64,000 bases of DNA, taken from positions 4,301-68,300 of the forward strand of contig DDUV01000102.1 in assembly GCA_002344975.1 (NCBI GenBank), written 5' to 3'. Positions 47,201 to 55,060 of the stretch are shown piece after piece; position 1 is the first letter of the stretch; each line of letters begins with the position of its first letter. Made by a program: the position numbers and the translations under genes. The notes below the pieces were generated by a model. That model saw only the letters and a program-made list of their open reading frames with translations. It did no database searches and was not told the DNA's origin. The DNA comes from Saprospiraceae bacterium UBA2329 (GTDB lineage: Bacteria; Bacteroidota; Bacteroidia; Chitinophagales; Saprospiraceae).

Positions 47201-49484
47201 TGTACAAAATAGTTGCGGCGGCCCCACCGGCAGTATTGGGGTATCAACGGTTGCCGATATGGAACCAGTTACCATTTTGTGGGACAATGGTACTGTAGGG
47301 CCTTTTATTTCAGGTCTTGTACCCGGCGAGTATTGTCTGATCGCAATGTCGGCATTAGGTTGTATAGAAACAGCCTGCTTCGTGGTAGAACAAATATCAA
47401 ATGACCTGTCTATTATAATAGAAGAGGTGCGAGGAGGATACCCCGACTACATTGAAGGCACGGGGTTTATTGACATCTCTGTGGAGGGCGGCACGGCTCC
47501 CTACACATTCTCATGGAGTACGGGTTTTACAGGAGAAGACTTATATCAAATTTTTCCTGGTGTTTACACAGTAACCGTTACTTCTGCCAATGGATGTAGT
47601 ACCTCCATTGCCATTGATGTTCCTGAATGTAGCAGTACAACACTTACACTAAGCTGTTTTCCATACAATGTAACTCCCATTGGCCTACAGGGAGGGTCTA
47701 TAAGAGTGAATGTGATGGGAGGAACCGGACCATATAGTTATGAGTGGTCTGGACCAAATGGGCCGATTCCAACGTCTCATTACATTTTAGACCAAATTAC
47801 TGTTCCGGGAAACTACTGCTTAGTTGTTAGAGATCAATGTGGCCAATTGGGGCAAATTTGCCGGACGATGATTCGAGAAGACAGATGCTCGCAACATGTA
47901 GAAATGTTTTTGGATAACTTTGGATGTGAAGAAGAAGATGTCTCTTTGGTTTTTTTTCGTCGTTTTAGCGCTGATCGAGTATTTATTGAATGGGGCAACA
48001 ACCAAACCAGTTTGATTCAACTGAACAATAATGGGAACATCAGCAATATCATATACGGAACAGATAGAATGACAATTGATCCTCCTGGTGATCTTTCTGC
48101 TATTGTTACAGACGAAAAAGGGTGCAAAAACACAGTATCATATTTTGCAGGGGGCGCTGAAAATACTTTTCTAAGATTGGAAGCTTATGAAATTGATGAC
48201 CATTTGGCAGATTTTGGATTCACTTACGAAAACTTTGTCAACGCCATTTCTCCTCCCATTCCTGAAATAAATCCCGTGCCTATTTCCGGTTTTGATGTAT
48301 GCGGATATTGTACCAGGAGTTTTAATGGGAGTATTTCCTTTATCGGTGCAGGCGAATGTAATTTTGCTGAATTTGCGTTCAGTTCCAACCCGGAAGGGGT
48401 TAATCCCTTTGCTGAAAATATTTGCCAAAGAGGAGGGCGCATTAATTGCTTTGCCCCTTCTGATGCAGATCGTTTTTCCTGGCGGGTACCGCCTAATTTT
48501 GAGGGTATATATGTTAATATGGAACCAAATTTAGGTCCTGTATTTGACTGTGGCTGTCTCTTTCCAGTGAGCATTATGGATGACATACCTCCATTCATGT
48601 ATCAAAATGTATTCGGATTCCACGGAGAACTCTGGCTGTATGCCAGGATATGTGGATCGGAATACGGGGAAATTTCAGGCACGCCTATTATTCCAAGCGG
48701 AGGCATTACAATAGGCGGTCAGCAGTACAATTGCCCCTCTTCGACTAATTGTGATATTTGCCGGGCTATCGAAATACCTAATCAAAGGTGCTTCTTCAAT
48801 GTGGAATGTGTTATCTTTGAACGCGACGAAGATGGAAACATCATAGAGACGCATACGACTATTGAACATGAGGCAGTGCCAGGCAATATCAAGTTTGTAA
48901 AAAGAAAAGTTTGTTACAGAGGTGAGTTACCTTCAGAATCTCAAGGTGGTTGTGATTGTGCTATTTATCAAGTCTGCGATATGCCTTGTAATCCCTGGAG
49001 CCGGCCTGTAAGGGTGCATACCCTTTTGAATATTGATTGTGAAGACGAAGTTTTTATTCCCCAATTGAACTTGAACTTAGAAAATATAGACTTTTGGGGT
49101 GAACCGTGTATGGACGTAACACCGGGTATCGCATCTGAAGAAGAACTGGAGTTCAGGCAGCCGGAAAATCAAGTCCATAGGACGCCTCATGTCAGCATTT
49201 TGACAGACACCTCCGAAGGAACTTTCGTTACTGCCTACCCAAATCCTTTCGATAGAAAACTCAATATTCAATTTTCTACGACCACACATTCTTCATGGCA
49301 AGTTCGACTTTCCCAGCTAAGTGGACAATTGATACTGGAAAAGGAGCTGAGACCTGATGCCGGGGAATTTATTTATGAATTAGAGATTGGTCATATCATT
49401 TTGCCCGGAGTATATTTGTTGTCCATTACCGACAATCATGGAAGGCGTTTCATGCAAAAAGTGGTAAAAGCAGCAGGGCAATGA
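44289..49484 (+). CDS. SprB-like repeat surface adhesin with T9SS type A sorting domain
   Basis: A 1731-residue exported protein. After the signal peptide (ending FCAAAVQAVAQ) I count about 13 SprB-like repeats of 60-90 residues, each with a GSI/GSV strand, a FLWSNG-type strand and a YSVTVTNAxGC-type end; examples end at VYKVTVTDATGC and SYSVTVTNAFGC. A non-repeat insertion (about 340-480) splits repeats 4 and 5. Residues about 1200-1640 form a Cys-rich region of unknown fold, and the end (about 1650-1731; VTAYPNPFDRKLNIQF) is a type A sorting domain. SprB-type proteins are surface adhesins moved by the gliding motor, so adhesion or gliding is the likely role. GC content drops sharply after about 47000. 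Its stop overlaps the next start as ATGA. Confidence 0.82.
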   Translation: MYTFNKTYSIRRLFMALVFCAAAVQAVAQIRIDSVQCACASGGTGSITVIAEGSAGPFTFLWSGPGGYVSTEQNPADLPAPGQYSVAVTNAYGCAVTLEAVVPECDAVPEPMIETGAACTGAANGSVSISMPGGNAGYAFAWAGGETASNLSGLSAGSLSVTITNAAGCTREEEITIPEENSLMLTAEVFGECFQQSQGGVDLSVSGGQAPYAFQWNNGWPLEDLGPVNAGVYKVTVTDATGCTALASFTVAQHTPPDISGQVQLSSCANNADGSIQINIANGTAPFEYEWNNGAVSEDLSNLTGGIYILTVTDDNGCFDQAGFNTMPMTPQDALPYLRRLRITAIHTTTAEETLIYDAEWVEAAGDCLFFLPNETDMPQTVFAQIKNGQRSLRFDAEFSEPMMPAPSMFSMNVLNLTGLPAGGNAWVFTLTTNQAASIVQNGRIAETFVFSGMDLRGNALFDLRTASNQMSDCAALPRFMPDCVWSPAVSGNNEDNVHTLIRDCMALSLSVNHNNNSASATALGGLAPISWQWEGPDGFTSTASQISGVPPGRYCLTAKDANGCTTEECIDFCKSLEELVSDLLSITPPCPGQSDGMLCLNTNGDFALQVSWPDGSDELCMTGIAAGQSYCFEVTELRCMQTVEHCTDPVMPVSALSLALSSSQPACPGQMNGALTVTAEGGRAPYVFSWASGQSGSMAAGLAAGICHAVTVTDACGQTFHTCFNVPEAPPLNINDIVVNNACGTTPTGSIRLQLSGLGPMTIVWKNKKGDVIGSNQPFINQLLPGPYSVNVTDACGQAVTMFMDVGNTNTDAQITLGDLVTTPACAGMGGAVDISVQSPPAFPPSFLWSNGATTEDIFNVAPGSYSVTVTNAFGCRVVQFAEVENVEVLVEPVITPATCQRANGSIFLNVQGGQEPYSFLWSNGVVTPMAGDLASGSYFVTITENGGCATTIAVQLPQNPSAQLINSFVVQNSCGGPTGSIGVSTVADMEPVTILWDNGTVGPFISGLVPGEYCLIAMSALGCIETACFVVEQISNDLSIIIEEVRGGYPDYIEGTGFIDISVEGGTAPYTFSWSTGFTGEDLYQIFPGVYTVTVTSANGCSTSIAIDVPECSSTTLTLSCFPYNVTPIGLQGGSIRVNVMGGTGPYSYEWSGPNGPIPTSHYILDQITVPGNYCLVVRDQCGQLGQICRTMIREDRCSQHVEMFLDNFGCEEEDVSLVFFRRFSADRVFIEWGNNQTSLIQLNNNGNISNIIYGTDRMTIDPPGDLSAIVTDEKGCKNTVSYFAGGAENTFLRLEAYEIDDHLADFGFTYENFVNAISPPIPEINPVPISGFDVCGYCTRSFNGSISFIGAGECNFAEFAFSSNPEGVNPFAENICQRGGRINCFAPSDADRFSWRVPPNFEGIYVNMEPNLGPVFDCGCLFPVSIMDDIPPFMYQNVFGFHGELWLYARICGSEYGEISGTPIIPSGGITIGGQQYNCPSSTNCDICRAIEIPNQRCFFNVECVIFERDEDGNIIETHTTIEHEAVPGNIKFVKRKVCYRGELPSESQGGCDCAIYQVCDMPCNPWSRPVRVHTLLNIDCEDEVFIPQLNLNLENIDFWGEPCMDVTPGIASEEELEFRQPENQVHRTPHVSILTDTSEGTFVTAYPNPFDRKLNIQFSTTTHSSWQVRLSQLSGQLILEKELRPDAGEFIYELEIGHIILPGVYLLSITDNHGRRFMQKVVKAAGQ

Positions 49485-52400
49485 CGAATCATCTTCGAAT
49501 ATGTTTATCAACGGCGAAGTGTATTAGGGTCTGCTGTACATTACTATTGCTCTATACCGCCTCCTCCGCTCATGCCCAAAAAGTATGGATTGCTTATGAC
49601 GACATTTGGGCTTTCGACTCTCGAATGTATAGCTACGTCACCTATTTGCAGTTGGCGAACTGCACCGCAGGAGCTAGGCTTAGGTCAAGTAGTAATTATT
49701 ATGAGTTCACGTTAAGCAATAATATCGTGTGGACGTATGGATTTCATGGGTCTCAAGTAAACGATATTGAAGTTCATGGGTTCACTGGGGGATTTATTAC
49801 ATATTTTCATGCTATTTATGCAGATTCAGTTTTGGCTATCAACGGAACACAGGTCTTCGCCACCTCCCCCAACGACACCATCCTCAACGCCATGACCTGC
49901 GACTACGAGGGCTTGGTATATGCTGCCGGGCAGGGCATCTCGGTATTCAATCCTGCCGACAGCAGCATATCGTACCGGGGGCCGCTGCCGCCGGGCTTAG
50001 CTTCGGCGGGCGGCATGACCTACCGCAACGGGGAGTTCTTTCTCAGCACCGTCGGCAATTCTCTGGCGCGGGTGGATGTGGAGAATCCCGCCAACACCGT
50101 GGAGATCGCGCAGTTTCCGCCCGGCACCCCGCCCATTGACGCCTTGGTATCCTTCCCGTACCGCTGTGACAGCATCGTCACCTATGCCTTTGCGCGCGCC
50201 GAGTCCAGCACTACCATCTACCGCCTGGATTTCGATGACTACAGCCTCTCGGAGGTCTGTGTCTTCGACCGGGCCATCACCGCTGCCGCCGCCCGCGAGG
50301 AGTGCATTCAGCCGCCCTGCCATTTCACCATTGATCTCGACGCGCAGGACCTCTCCGGCCTCCCGGGCCAGGATTTCCGCGCCGATACGGCCTGCTTCGG
50401 GCCGCTGCCCATTGCCGCGCCCGCCACCTTGGTGCGGGTGGGCCTTCCAATAGACTCCATGCGCATCTCGCTCTCCGGCATACTGAACGCCGGACAGGAG
50501 TATCTGGAACTGAGTGCCGCGCCCCACCTCTCCGTTTTCGGCTCCGGCACTACCACGCTCACGCTGGTGGACGACGGCACGGCCACCTTTGCCGACTTCG
50601 AGGCAGCGCTCTCTGCCATTCGCTACTACAACACGGCACCCGCGCCCGCTTACGGCACGCGACAGGCGCGGGTGCAGGCCTTCGCCTGGAGGTACAGCAG
50701 CATGGAATCGGTAGCCTACCTGCCCATCAGCAACCTGGCCATCGGCGCACAAATACGCAGTCAAGACAGCGTGTCATGTTATGGCGGCTCCGACGGCGCT
50801 GTTTCTGTCAGCGGCCGGGGCGGGTCCGAACCGTATAGCTTTGTTTGGTTCAACGGAGCACAAACGGACAGTCTGAGCGGCCTCGGCGCCGGCATGTATC
50901 AACTCACCGTCACCGACGCCACCGGCTGCCGCGCCACGGATACGGTATTTATCCCTCAGCCCGATTCCATTGTCGTGTCGCTGCTGCCTTCCGCCATGTT
51001 CGTATGCGACAGCACGGGCAGCATATCGGCCAACGCAAGCGGAGGCACAGAGCCGTACCACTGGCTGTGGAACAACGGCAGCACGGCAGCGCAGATCAGC
51101 GGCATTGCAGCGGGAACCTGGTCGGCTTCCCTCACCGACGCGAACGGATGTACGGCCCTCGCCGCTCTTACCCTCGACGGCGCGGCCTCCGTCACCGTCA
51201 CGCAGACGCAGCAAAGCTGCCGGGGAGAGCCATACCTCTTTGAAGGCCAATCTTATAGCTCCGACACCCTGCTGTGCCGCACTTACACAGGCCTCAACGG
51301 CTGCGATTCGACGCATTGCATTTCTTTGGTCTTCCTCGATACGTTTTACACAACGGAAACCGTGCTGCTCTGTCCAGATGAAAGCTACGATTTCAACGGC
51401 CTGCTGCTGAGGGGCGACACCACCGCCTGCCTGATTTTGACGGCTTCCAATGGCTGCGATTCTACGCATTGCGTGAGCACGGAAGTCGTTCGCCGCGAAT
51501 CGTTCAACCTCGCGGCCATCTGTCCCGGCGCTGCCTACACCTTCAACAACCGGGTCTTCGATCAGGCCGGAACTTACACAGAGATCATTCCGCAAAGTAC
51601 CGGCTGCGACAGCGTGGCGGTGCTGCAATTGAGCGTACTGCCTCCGCCGTTGGTCGGGCTGAGCGCATCGGGTAGCCTCTGCCGGGGCGCATCGGTTGCG
51701 CTGAATGTCGCTGCCGGCATGGCGTCCTACCTCTGGTCGGACGGCAGCGCGGGTGCCAATTTGCTCACATCGCAGCCGGGTCTTTACCGCGTGACGGTGA
51801 CCGACCTCAACGGCTGCACAGCTTCCGACAGCATCCTCATTGCCGACGAAGCGGTGCGGGCGCAATGGAATGCCGAGCCGCCGATTTGTGAAGGTTTGCA
51901 AGGCTCGGTGATCGCTTCGGGCATCACAGGCGGTACGCCGCCGTACCGGCATGGCCCGGCAGGCGGCTTGTTGCAACCTGTGACAGAACCTGTTAGGCTT
52001 CCCTCAGGAACCCACCGGATGGTGCTGGAAGACGCGAACGGCTGCGGCATGGGGCAGGAAGTAGTTGTCCCCGCCGCCCCTGTTTGGTCTTTGGAATTGG
52101 GCCGCGACACGAGTATCCGTTTAGGAACGGCCATTCGATTGCAGCCGCAGGGGCAATGGCCGCCCGAAGCGCTGATGAACTGGCGCCCTTCCGAGGGTTT
52201 GGATTGCGATACCTGTGCGGAGGTATCGGCGGCGCCGGTGCGCAATACGCGCTACGAGTTGGTCATTTCCATTGCTCCCGGTTGCGAACTGAGAGACGCC
52301 CTCACCATCAGGACAGACACCCGAACGCGGGTGTTCGTACCCGGCGCTTTCTCGCCCAATGGCGACGGGGTCAATGATCGCCTGAACGTCTTTTCCGACG

Positions 52401-52618
52401 ACGGGGTGCAGTTGGTGCGGCGTTTCAGCGTGTTTGATCGCTGGGGCGCACTTGTTTTCGAGCAGCGCAATTTTGCTCCCAACGACCCTGCCAATGGTTG
52501 GGACGGCTTCGTTCGCCAACAGGCCGCCCATGCCGGCGTGTATGTCTGGCACATAGAGTGGCTGCGTTTTGACGGCGAGACGGAGAAGTTGAGCGGGGAG
52601 AGCTTGTTGTTGAGGTGA
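49481..52618 (+). CDS. Surface protein with T9SS type B (gliding-motility-associated) C-terminal domain
   Basis: A 1045-residue exported protein whose ATG overlaps the previous stop (ATGA), so the two are probably translationally coupled. After the signal peptide (ending LLYTASSAHA) comes a region that may be a beta-propeller (about 30-280), a beta domain, two SprB-like repeats (about 430-570; MYQLTVTDATGC), a run of GCDST-containing modules (about 570-720), another Ig-like module, and from about 955 the type B sorting domain (FVPGAFSPNGDGVNDRLNVF ... WDGFVR). Type B domains direct T9SS export with attachment different from type A. The first 125 codons are AT-rich and the rest GC-rich, changing sharply near 49850. 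Confidence 0.82.
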   Translation: MTNHLRICLSTAKCIRVCCTLLLLYTASSAHAQKVWIAYDDIWAFDSRMYSYVTYLQLANCTAGARLRSSSNYYEFTLSNNIVWTYGFHGSQVNDIEVHGFTGGFITYFHAIYADSVLAINGTQVFATSPNDTILNAMTCDYEGLVYAAGQGISVFNPADSSISYRGPLPPGLASAGGMTYRNGEFFLSTVGNSLARVDVENPANTVEIAQFPPGTPPIDALVSFPYRCDSIVTYAFARAESSTTIYRLDFDDYSLSEVCVFDRAITAAAAREECIQPPCHFTIDLDAQDLSGLPGQDFRADTACFGPLPIAAPATLVRVGLPIDSMRISLSGILNAGQEYLELSAAPHLSVFGSGTTTLTLVDDGTATFADFEAALSAIRYYNTAPAPAYGTRQARVQAFAWRYSSMESVAYLPISNLAIGAQIRSQDSVSCYGGSDGAVSVSGRGGSEPYSFVWFNGAQTDSLSGLGAGMYQLTVTDATGCRATDTVFIPQPDSIVVSLLPSAMFVCDSTGSISANASGGTEPYHWLWNNGSTAAQISGIAAGTWSASLTDANGCTALAALTLDGAASVTVTQTQQSCRGEPYLFEGQSYSSDTLLCRTYTGLNGCDSTHCISLVFLDTFYTTETVLLCPDESYDFNGLLLRGDTTACLILTASNGCDSTHCVSTEVVRRESFNLAAICPGAAYTFNNRVFDQAGTYTEIIPQSTGCDSVAVLQLSVLPPPLVGLSASGSLCRGASVALNVAAGMASYLWSDGSAGANLLTSQPGLYRVTVTDLNGCTASDSILIADEAVRAQWNAEPPICEGLQGSVIASGITGGTPPYRHGPAGGLLQPVTEPVRLPSGTHRMVLEDANGCGMGQEVVVPAAPVWSLELGRDTSIRLGTAIRLQPQGQWPPEALMNWRPSEGLDCDTCAEVSAAPVRNTRYELVISIAPGCELRDALTIRTDTRTRVFVPGAFSPNGDGVNDRLNVFSDDGVQLVRRFSVFDRWGALVFEQRNFAPNDPANGWDGFVRQQAAHAGVYVWHIEWLRFDGETEKLSGESLLLR

Positions 52619-52643
52619 TGGAGAAAGGGAGGGTGTGTATGCT

Positions 52644-52706
52644 TAGTGAAGGGGGGACTATAGCTGAATCGCTGGTGAAGTCCCCCCTTCACTATCCTGC
52701 TTTTTT
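52644..52706 (+). terminator. Hairpin, 16-bp stem and 19-base loop (copy 2), with T6
   Basis: Perfect 16-bp arms (52644-52659 and 52679-52694) enclose a 19-base loop, with TTTTTT at 52701-52706 beyond. It can act as an intrinsic terminator for the plus-strand surface cluster. Its arms, loop length and flanks match the hairpin at 38225-38275, so it is also a member of a dispersed family. Confidence 0.75.
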
Positions 52707-53802
52707 AGCCCACCGCCCTTCCGCTTTCGAGGTCAAAAAAGTGCATTTTATCCAGGGAAGCCCAAAGTGTGATGCGACACGGCGGCTCCAGGTCTTCATC
52801 TGCCGAAAGGCGGGCCGCCAGGGCATATTTTCCCCACTGGGCAAAGGCAAAACTCTCGTGTCCCAAGCGCTCGATGTGTTGTACTTCTACCTCGAAAGAG
52901 GCGTATGGAAGACCGTCTTGAGGAGGCCGGGCTGAGAAATGCTCCGGTCGCAGGCCCATTTCCACGCGGCGGCCGGTGTGTGGTTCCCAGGCAGCGGAGG
53001 CAGGCAAAGGGAAAGCATAGGTGAGGCTATCATCCTCAAATACAAATCCTTGTGATGATTGATTGATGGCGCCCGGAATGAAATTCATAGGCGGCGAACC
53101 GATAAAACCCGCCACAAAGCGATTGGCGGGCCGGCGGTACAAATTTTGCGGCGTATCTATTTGTTGAATGATGCCCTGCTGCATCACAGCGATGCGGTCG
53201 CCCAAAGTCATGGCTTCCACCTGATCGTGCGTGACATACACCACCGTGGTTTGCAGCTTTTTATGAAGCCGGGCAATTTCCAAGCGCATTTGTCCGCGCA
53301 GTTTGGCATCGAGATTGCTCAGCGGTTCGTCGAAGAGAAACACTTTGGGGCTGCGAACGATGGCTCTGCCGATGGCTACCCGCTGCAATTGCCCGCCCGA
53401 CATGGCCTTGGGTTTGCGGTCCAACAGCGCTTCGATTTCTAAAATCCGGGCAGCCTCCAGCACTTTTTCCCGAATGGCTTCTTTTTTTAAACCCCTGATT
53501 TTGAGACCAAAAGCCAAGTTGTCATAAACCGTCATGTGCGGGTACAGGGCATAGTTTTGGAACACAATGGCAATGTCCCGGTCTTTGGGCGGCAAGTCGT
53601 TCACCCGTTCTCCACCGATAAAAAGACCGCCCTCGCTGATGTCTTCCAAGCCGGCAATCATGCGCAGTAAGGTGGACTTTCCGCAGCCGGAAGGCCCTAC
53701 CAGTACCATAAATTCCTTGTCTTTTACTTCAAAATCGGCCTGGGCAACAGCCGTCACCTTGCCGTAGCGCTTGCTCACCTGTTCAAAGCGGATGGATGCC
53801 AT
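52705..53802 (-). CDS. ABC sugar-importer ATPase (MsmX/UgpC-type)
   Basis: A 365-residue ATPase of the carbohydrate-uptake subfamily 1. Walker A is GPSGCGKST (near 37), the signature is MSGGQLQRVAIGR, Walker B is VFLFDEPLSNLDAKLR and the H-loop is VYVTHDQVEAMTLGD. A TOBE-type regulatory domain follows from about 235. It couples ATP hydrolysis to the two permeases encoded upstream in the same operon. It starts 27 bases after the lipoprotein gene. Its last 16 codons are also found as a remnant at 37738-37789. Confidence 0.92.
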   Translation of the reverse strand: MASIRFEQVSKRYGKVTAVAQADFEVKDKEFMVLVGPSGCGKSTLLRMIAGLEDISEGGLFIGGERVNDLPPKDRDIAIVFQNYALYPHMTVYDNLAFGLKIRGLKKEAIREKVLEAARILEIEALLDRKPKAMSGGQLQRVAIGRAIVRSPKVFLFDEPLSNLDAKLRGQMRLEIARLHKKLQTTVVYVTHDQVEAMTLGDRIAVMQQGIIQQIDTPQNLYRRPANRFVAGFIGSPPMNFIPGAINQSSQGFVFEDDSLTYAFPLPASAAWEPHTGRRVEMGLRPEHFSARPPQDGLPYASFEVEVQHIERLGHESFAFAQWGKYALAARLSADEDLEPPCRITLWASLDKMHFFDLESGRAVG

Positions 53803-53829
53803 AATCTTTTGTTTTTCATTGTTTTAAAA

Positions 53830-55056
53830 TTACTTCCGATAAGGTCTCAAAGCCTGCAAAACGAGCAGCGCCTCTATGGTGGACTCCGCGCCGGAATTGC
53901 GGTTCACTTCACTTGCCGAGCTGATGCCGTCGAAGCAGCGGCCTGTGAGCGGGTCGTAAATGGGTAGCTGCGCCGGATTGTTGCCCCTCAGCCAGTCGGC
54001 CATTTGCAGCGCCGTTTGCAAAAATGCCTGTTCGCCGCTGAGGTCGTAAGCCTCCAGAGTGGCTAGGGTCATCGGGCGTATGTTGTAGACGATTTGCGGG
54101 AACTTGCTGATGCTCAGGTCAAAAGCGCCATCTTCTCGCTGTGAAGCCTTCATTTCGTGCAAAAAACCTTCCTTCAAAACATAAGGGTAAAAATGCCGAA
54201 CCTCGTTCAGGGCAGCCTCCACAAAGGCCGGGTGATCGAGCAGACGACCAGCCCGCAGCAGCGCATAAGCCTGCGAGTTGCCCCAGGCATGCCAGTAATT
54301 GCGCCAACTGAAAAATGCAAAATGTGGCGGCGTATCTGCATCGCCATATTGTGTTTCGAGCAGGAGCGTACCGAGGCGGAGCATCAGTTCTTTCACCAGT
54401 TCCGAGGGGTACTTTCGGTAGTGATTGCTCAGCGCCAGCAGCATTACGCCCGCTTGGTCGGCGCCCAATTCGGCCAGACAGGCAGGCACTTTTACGCCCT
54501 CAAATTCAGCGTATTCCGACTCATTTACACACAATGAGCGGGCATTTTTAATCAGTTTTTCCATGGCCCGGCGGCTGCGATTCTGAAGCTCGGCGAGTTC
54601 GGCTGTTTCCAGCAAATTCAACTCCGACAGCGCCCACAGCGCCCTCCAGGCCCAAAAAGCCGGTACGGGCACACTGTTTTGATGTGTCGTGTTGATGTCT
54701 CCGTTTTGGAACATGAAATTGTAAAAATAGCCATTGTCGGCCTGCATGAACAGCACGAATTCCGCCAGAGAGCGGATTTTTCGCAGCGTTGAGGGATCGG
54801 GGCGGGCAGCATAATCCCGGCAATAAAAGACCAATGCGCGGGCCACGTCGTCCACACAGGTAAAGCCCTCGTCTTCGTCGGCTACCAAGTGATAATCCGG
54901 CGCTTCGCAGTAAATCCAGATGCAGCCCATCGTTGTGCCGTCGAGGGTTTTCTCCTCGTACAAATGCTCCAGATGCCGGGTATTGACAAGGTCGGTACGG
55001 CTGCCGCAGGAGGCGAGGATGAGGAGTGAAAAAGCAAGTAAGATTCTGACTATCAT
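53830..55056 (-). CDS. Lipoprotein with alpha/alpha-toroid glycosidase-like fold
   Basis: A 408-residue protein with a lipoprotein signal peptide (MIVRILLAFSLLILASCGS; lipobox LASC). The mature part is helical and aromatic-rich, with FTCVDDVARALVFYCRDY, MQADNGYFYNFMF and FFSWRNYWHAWGNSQAYALL resembling alpha/alpha-toroid glycosidases, epimerases and lyases. DEDEGFTCVDDVAR could hold an acidic active site, but I cannot name a GH family. It sits between GH130 and the ATPase in the sugar-importer operon, 4 bases after GH130, so a periplasmic or surface role in trimming the imported glycan is inferred. Confidence 0.7.
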   Translation of the reverse strand: MIVRILLAFSLLILASCGSRTDLVNTRHLEHLYEEKTLDGTTMGCIWIYCEAPDYHLVADEDEGFTCVDDVARALVFYCRDYAARPDPSTLRKIRSLAEFVLFMQADNGYFYNFMFQNGDINTTHQNSVPVPAFWAWRALWALSELNLLETAELAELQNRSRRAMEKLIKNARSLCVNESEYAEFEGVKVPACLAELGADQAGVMLLALSNHYRKYPSELVKELMLRLGTLLLETQYGDADTPPHFAFFSWRNYWHAWGNSQAYALLRAGRLLDHPAFVEAALNEVRHFYPYVLKEGFLHEMKASQREDGAFDLSISKFPQIVYNIRPMTLATLEAYDLSGEQAFLQTALQMADWLRGNNPAQLPIYDPLTGRCFDGISSASEVNRNSGAESTIEALLVLQALRPYRK

Positions 55057-55060
55057 ATTT

